From Mycolicibacter terrae (GTDB lineage: Bacteria; Actinomycetota; Actinomycetes; Mycobacteriales; Mycobacteriaceae): a DNA stretch of 64,000 nt. Of the stretch, positions 60,162-64,000 are shown piece by piece (positions within the stretch are counted from its first letter, which is position 1; each line of letters starts with the position of its first letter). Where the stretch lies: assembly GCF_010727125.1 (NCBI RefSeq), contig NZ_AP022564.1:1922001-1986000 (forward strand), read 5' to 3'. Under the pieces are notes generated by a model. The model saw only the letters and a program-made list of their open reading frames with translations. It did no database searches and was not told where the DNA came from. Made by a program: the position numbers and the translations under genes.

Positions 60162-60992
60162 TCAGTCGCGCAGCCCGCGCATCAGGATTCGATCCCACAT
60201 CCGGTCGGTGACCAGGGCCCGGGCGAGCACGGTGGCCTTGCCGGAACGTCCGACGATGTAGCGGGGCCGGGGGTTTTTCGCACGGACCACGCGCAGCACC
60301 GCGCGGGCGACGGTGTCGGGCTCGATCATCACGCCGCGCTTCGCCGACAACCGCCGGGTGTTGTCGGCGTAGCGGCGTTTGAAGCTGCCGTAGGGGTCGT
60401 CTGGGGCGTAGACGGGCTGCGCCTCCTGCTGCGAGGTGACGAACGGGGTCCGCACCGCGGTCGGGTCGAGCAGCACCACGCGTACGCCGAACGGCGCCAC
60501 CTCGGCGCGCAGCGACAGCGACAACGCCTCCATGCCGTACTTCACCACGTGATACCCGCCGGCCCCCGGGCTGGCGAAGCGCCCCCCGGTGCTGCCGATG
60601 TTGACGATGATGCCGGACCTGTGCTCCCGCATGGCGGGCAATACGGCCTGCGATAAATGAAGTGCCGCAATGACATTGGTCTCAAACAGCAGGCGTAGAT
60701 CTGTCAGCGCCACTTGCTCGAGCGGGCAGGTCAGCGGAAAGCCGGCGCAGTTGACCAGGACGTCCACCTTGCCTTGCTCGGCGCAGATCTCGCCGACCAG
60801 CTGTTCCACCGCGGCCTCATCGGTGATATCAAGCGCGCGTGCTTCCAGTCCTCGTGACGAAAGACGTTGCAGTGCTTCGGGATTACGACCGACGGCGAAC
60901 ACGCGATAGCCGGCGGCCTGCAGCCGGTCGGCGGTCGCTTCGCCGATCCCGCTCGTCGCCCCGGTGACCAGCGCAGTCGGCTCGCCGCTCAT
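60162..60992 (-). CDS. Short-chain dehydrogenase/reductase
   Basis: 276 aa classical SDR: cofactor motif TGATSGIG (about 10-17), NCAG (about 87), catalytic Ser in NIGSTGG and Tyr-x3-Lys in YHVVK. The C-terminal extension has basic residues (PRYIVGRSGKATVLARAL) similar to mycobacterial retinol-dehydrogenase-like SDRs. The start overlaps the P450 stop by 4 nt, so the two are translationally coupled. It may act on the P450 product, a hydroxyl-to-ketone pairing often seen; the substrate is unknown. Confidence 0.87.
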   Translation of the reverse strand: MSGEPTALVTGATSGIGEATADRLQAAGYRVFAVGRNPEALQRLSSRGLEARALDITDEAAVEQLVGEICAEQGKVDVLVNCAGFPLTCPLEQVALTDLRLLFETNVIAALHLSQAVLPAMREHRSGIIVNIGSTGGRFASPGAGGYHVVKYGMEALSLSLRAEVAPFGVRVVLLDPTAVRTPFVTSQQEAQPVYAPDDPYGSFKRRYADNTRRLSAKRGVMIEPDTVARAVLRVVRAKNPRPRYIVGRSGKATVLARALVTDRMWDRILMRGLRD

Positions 60993-62347
60993 CGACTGCC
61001 GGTGGACCGCAGGTCGGCAGCGGCCCCGTCGGCGCCGGCTGAGGCGGGCACCAGCTCGACGGGCAGGTACTCGAGGCCGCGCATCGTGGCATTCACCAGA
61101 TAGCGGTGGTCGCCGTCCAACCGGATCTCCTTGACGTGGGGGATCAGCTGGGTCAGTACCCGGCTCACCTCGATGCGCGTCAGGTGGGTCCCGAGACAGT
61201 AATGCGCGCCGCCACCGAACGCGAGGTGGTCGGTGGGGTTGCGGTCCAGGTCGAAGGTGTCCGGATCCGGGTAGTGCTGCGGATCGCGGTTGGCGGCCGC
61301 GTACAGCACCAAGACCCGCGCGCGCGCCGGGATGGTGTGCTCGCCGACCCGGTAGTCGCGGGTCGCGGTGCGGTAGAACCCCTGCACCGGGGAGACCAGC
61401 CGCAGCTGCTCCTCGATCGCAGCGGGGATCAACTCGGGGTGCTCACGCAGCCGGGTGTAGACGTCCGGACGCTGTGCCAGTGTCAGGAACAGGCCCGAGA
61501 TCAGATTCGTCGTGGTCTCGCTACCGGCGCCGACCAGCATCGACGCGGTCCAGAACACCTCGTCATCGGAGAGGGTGTCCTCACCGCTGGGCGCCGCGAG
61601 CATCGAGATCAGATCGTCACCGGTTGTGGCGCGGCGCGCTTTGATCATCGGATCGAGACTGCGGTGCATCGCGATCACCGCCTGGCTCGAGCGCATGTTC
61701 AGGACCATTCCACGCGGGGTCAGCGGTGCGAACGCGGCCTCGTTGATGGTGTCGGCCCACTCCAGGAACTGGTGGCGATCCTCCTGCGGAATCGCCAGCA
61801 TCATCGTGATCAACCGGTTCGGCAGCGGCTTGGCCAGATCGTTCACGATCTCGACCCGCCCGCGTTTGATCATGGCGGCGACAAGTTCGTCGGCAGCGCG
61901 GTTGATGTTGATTTCCCACGACTTCATCGCACGCGGCGTGAACGCTCGTGAAACCGACCGGCGCAGCCGGGTGTGCACCGGCGGGTCGGTGGCGTTCATG
62001 GTCTGCAGGCGGACCCGGAAGCGGGCCTGGCTCTCCGCCGAGGACAACGCCTCGTCGTCACGCAACGCCTGCCGGACCTCGTCGTAACCCGGGATGATCC
62101 AGATGCCGCGCTTGCGGCTGTACCAGACTTTCGGGCCGGTCAACAGCGTGCGATATCCCGGATAGGGGTCGTGCATCGTCGCGCGAGCGAACGGGTCGAA
62201 GTCGGTCAGCGGGGCGGTCTCGCGGCCGGTGAGCGCGTACCGGTAGGCGGTCGCCCGGTCACGGGCCACCCCGACCAATCCGTCGATGCCGATCTTGAGC
62301 AGGCTGGCGCGAAAACGAAGCCGACGCGTCAGTTCACTCTGGTCCAT
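60989..62347 (-). CDS. Cytochrome P450 monooxygenase
   Basis: 452 aa, full-length bacterial P450. I-helix AGSETTTN, K-helix E-x2-R in EEQLRL, and the haem loop FGGGAHYCLGTH with Cys384 as iron ligand. It needs ferredoxin and a reductase that are not encoded here. I do not recognise the CYP family number. It is the first gene of the minus-strand unit and overlaps the SDR start by 4 nt; its promoter should lie in the 180 bp between it and the next methyltransferase, beyond that gene's terminator. Confidence 0.94.
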   Translation of the reverse strand: MDQSELTRRLRFRASLLKIGIDGLVGVARDRATAYRYALTGRETAPLTDFDPFARATMHDPYPGYRTLLTGPKVWYSRKRGIWIIPGYDEVRQALRDDEALSSAESQARFRVRLQTMNATDPPVHTRLRRSVSRAFTPRAMKSWEININRAADELVAAMIKRGRVEIVNDLAKPLPNRLITMMLAIPQEDRHQFLEWADTINEAAFAPLTPRGMVLNMRSSQAVIAMHRSLDPMIKARRATTGDDLISMLAAPSGEDTLSDDEVFWTASMLVGAGSETTTNLISGLFLTLAQRPDVYTRLREHPELIPAAIEEQLRLVSPVQGFYRTATRDYRVGEHTIPARARVLVLYAAANRDPQHYPDPDTFDLDRNPTDHLAFGGGAHYCLGTHLTRIEVSRVLTQLIPHVKEIRLDGDHRYLVNATMRGLEYLPVELVPASAGADGAAADLRSTGSR

Positions 62348-62460
62348 CTGGCAAGCCCCTCGTCACGATCGTCAGGTTTTTCAGCGCGATTGGCCCGCGA
62401 TGGGGCACCGCCGCCACCCTAACCCGGTTCCCGTTGCCGGTTGTAGGCCCGTCCGTCGCA

Positions 62461-62509
62461 GAAAAGAATCGCCGGAGCGGGGGACATGGTCCCGGCCCGC
62501 TCCGGCGAT
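62461..62509 (-). terminator. Strong intrinsic terminator of the second methyltransferase gene
   Basis: ATCGCCGGAGCGGG (62468-62481) is perfectly complementary to CCCGCTCCGGCGAT (62496-62509), a 14-bp stem with a 14-nt loop. Read on the minus strand the stem is followed by TCTTTTC. It lies 18 nt past the stop of the gene at 62528, so it should insulate the P450 unit. Confidence 0.85.
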
Positions 62510-62527
62510 CCGAATGCTTCGGTGCGC

Positions 62528-63361
62528 TTAGTCCTTGACGAGGTCGAAGATCCGGTAGGTGATCTCGCCGCGGTCCAGATCGCGGTAGAACAGCGACCCC
62601 TCGACCACGGCGAACTCCCGGGCGAAGCGCCGCAGGAAGAACGGCATCCGCTCGTTGATCAGATCGTTGGAGCGCGGCGAGTTCGCCGCCAGTCCGCGAA
62701 CGACCTCCCGGCTGATGTCGCGCTCGTTGACCAGCCGCAGCGGCGGGGTGGCCAGCGTCTGCTGCCAGGACTCGATGTCCTCTTTGGCGCGGAAATCGGT
62801 GTGCAGAAAATGTCCGCCCGGACGCAGCACCCGTCCCACCTCACGAACGAACTGCGCGAAGTCGGGGTAGATGTGGGAGGCCTCGACGTTGACCACCGCG
62901 TCGAAGGAATTGTCGGGGAACGGCAGGTTCAGTGCGTCACCCTGCACGAAATCCAGCCCCGGCACCTGGTGGCGCTTCTGGCAGAAGGCGACGCCGTCGG
63001 GGTTGAAGTCCAGGCCGGTGTAGGAGGCCGGCTTGAGGGTCCGCGCAATGAAGGACGCGCCGCCGCCGTGGCCGGAGCTGACCTCCAGCACCTTCTTGCC
63101 CGTCAGGTCGATCTGGCTGGCGGTCTGGTGGTAGAGCTGGATCGAGTAGCGGTCGGTTTCGTCAGCCGCCTCGAGCTTGAGGCCCAGCGGCGGGTCCTCC
63201 TCGTAACCCCAGTTGAGGAAGACGACGTCGTCGTGCCCCATCCGCCGGGTCATGAACGGGTACCAGTATTTGAAGGCCTTCTTGTACAACGGCATCGCAG
63301 AGATCCGGTAGACCAGATCGGCGCCGACTTTTTCCAAGGTCTGAGATGGGGAACGCACCAT
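62528..63361 (-). CDS. Rv2952-like (phthiotriol-type) SAM methyltransferase, copy 2
   Basis: 277 aa from ATG 63361; the frame is open further upstream but that part overlaps the preceding gene. Motif I VLEVSSGHGGGASF (about residues 93-106), YTGLDFN, VVNVEASHIYPD. It has the same architecture as the copy at 59278, but the N-terminal segment (KAFKYWYPFMTRRMG) is even closer to Rv2952 as I remember it. It is probably an O-methyltransferase of a hydroxylated lipid; the phthiocerol-like product of this locus is an obvious candidate. Cotranscribed with the AurF-like gene (31-bp gap) and terminated by the hairpin at 62461-62509. Confidence 0.86.
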   Translation of the reverse strand: MVRSPSQTLEKVGADLVYRISAMPLYKKAFKYWYPFMTRRMGHDDVVFLNWGYEEDPPLGLKLEAADETDRYSIQLYHQTASQIDLTGKKVLEVSSGHGGGASFIARTLKPASYTGLDFNPDGVAFCQKRHQVPGLDFVQGDALNLPFPDNSFDAVVNVEASHIYPDFAQFVREVGRVLRPGGHFLHTDFRAKEDIESWQQTLATPPLRLVNERDISREVVRGLAANSPRSNDLINERMPFFLRRFAREFAVVEGSLFYRDLDRGEITYRIFDLVKD

Positions 63362-63392
63362 ACCGAAAGTATGGCACAGCTCAGGAGGTGCT

Positions 63393-64000
63393 TTAGACCC
63401 CGGTAACCTGCACCGGCACCTGTGCGCGCTGCGGTTCGCCACGGTAGCGAGACGGGGCGCCGTCGATCTTGCAGATGCGCCACATCAGGCGTCCGGCGGG
63501 TGTCATCAGGCCGATGTCGCCGCAGAGCATCCGGATGTCGGCGAAGGTGTCCTGCAGTTCCTGCCGGGCCTCGGGCGAGCCGGAGAGCAACTGCTTGCGC
63601 ACCGAACGCGGCACCTCGAACTGCCGGAAGAAGCTGCGCGGCGGCACCACCATCGGCTTGGCCAGCAGTCGCATCACCAACGGCACGTACAACGACATCC
63701 ACCACCGGTTGATCCGCCACACCGTCGGGACGCGTTTACGCAGGTATGCATCGGCGAACGAGATGTGGCGGGCCTCTTCGGCGATGTGGATGGCCATCAC
63801 CTTCTCCACCACCGGGTGCCCGGAGCCGGCCTCGCGCAGTGCATTGGTCTGCAGCACGTCGACCGGCACCTCGCCGGCCAGGACGCCGAAGAAGAACACG
63901 TTGGGGAACGGCCCCGCGTACAGCGGCATCAGCGGGGACAGCCAGCGCATCCACCACTGCATCCCCGGAACGTCGAACCCGATGCGGTTCACCAGCTCCT
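63393..64000 (-). CDS. AurF-like diiron oxygenase, N-terminal part beyond the window
   Basis: The C-terminal 202 codons are visible; the frame stays open to the window edge, so the start is outside (GTG 63992 is internal to conserved sequence). HIAEEARHISFADAYL carries the E-x2-RH ligand motif of the AurF/p-aminobenzoate N-oxygenase-like diiron family; another Glu ligand is probably in GEVPVDVLQ. In mycobacteria such proteins are mostly uncharacterised oxygenases. It lies upstream of, and on the same strand as, the Rv2952-like methyltransferase. Confidence 0.8.
   Translation of the reverse strand, partial: ELVNRIGFDVPGMQWWMRWLSPLMPLYAGPFPNVFFFGVLAGEVPVDVLQTNALREAGSGHPVVEKVMAIHIAEEARHISFADAYLRKRVPTVWRINRWWMSLYVPLVMRLLAKPMVVPPRSFFRQFEVPRSVRKQLLSGSPEARQELQDTFADIRMLCGDIGLMTPAGRLMWRICKIDGAPSRYRGEPQRAQVPVQVTGV

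Overview
The window is chromosomal DNA of a high-GC mycobacterium. The left third matches, in order and orientation, the M. tuberculosis Rv1479-Rv1497 block as I recall it: moxR1, a DUF58 protein, a VWA protein, fabG1 (mabA), inhA, hemH, NfeD and SPFH membrane proteins, mutA, mutB, meaB and lipL. Some genes of that block are missing (no Rv1482c equivalent before fabG1, no mazEF pair between mutB and meaB). Others sit where I do not expect them (a DoxX-like protein, an aquaporin, a nitronate monooxygenase and an F420-type oxidoreductase). I cannot name the species.

18.1-48.1 kb: a plus-strand lipid locus laid out like the left half of the phthiocerol (PDIM/PGL) locus: tesA-like thioesterase, fadD26-like fatty acyl-AMP ligase, four modular type I PKSs (called Pks1-Pks4 here), a ppsE-like PKS and a papA5-like acyltransferase. 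It lies immediately downstream of the methylmalonyl-CoA mutase genes, not in the usual PDIM neighbourhood. Judged against remembered Pps sequences, the modules are chimeras: Pks1 has a PpsC-type front and a PpsA-type rear; Pks2 a PpsA front (with loading ACP) and a PpsB rear; Pks3 a PpsC front, a PpsD-like middle and a PpsA-type tail; Pks4 a PpsB-type front and a PpsD-type rear. Pks1 and Pks3 carry almost identical KS and AT DNA (three blocks, about 2.2 kb) with a T-rich third-position codon style unlike everything around it. They also have the same N- and C-terminal docking types. A copy of the 3' end of pks2 survives as a fossil between fadD26 and pks1. My inference is that Pks1 and Pks3 are alternative middle modules of one assembly line: FadD26 -> Pks2 -> (Pks1 or Pks3) -> Pks4 -> PpsE -> PapA5. 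The ATs of Pks1-Pks4 all carry the methylmalonyl-type VASH motif, so the product should be more methyl-branched than classical phthiocerol. There is no enoylreductase domain in the locus.

48.1-51.1 kb: an opposing SAM methyltransferase, an array of a 57-bp MIRU-like repeat that also occurs in frame inside pks3 and pks4, and a small operon of flavodoxin-like, DUF2505 and nitroreductase genes.

51.1-57.5 kb: three tandem paralogous exported proteins of unknown function and a PE-PPE-domain serine hydrolase on the other strand.

57.6-64.0 kb: a fused SDR-alpha/beta hydrolase, then two minus-strand units. The first is cytochrome P450 - SDR - Rv2952-like methyltransferase. The second is an AurF-like diiron oxygenase (cut by the window edge) followed by a second Rv2952-like methyltransferase with a strong terminator. 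The Rv2952-like enzymes could tailor the phthiocerol-like product, but that link is only by family and proximity. No tRNA, rRNA, CRISPR array, insertion sequence or transcription regulator gene was recognised.
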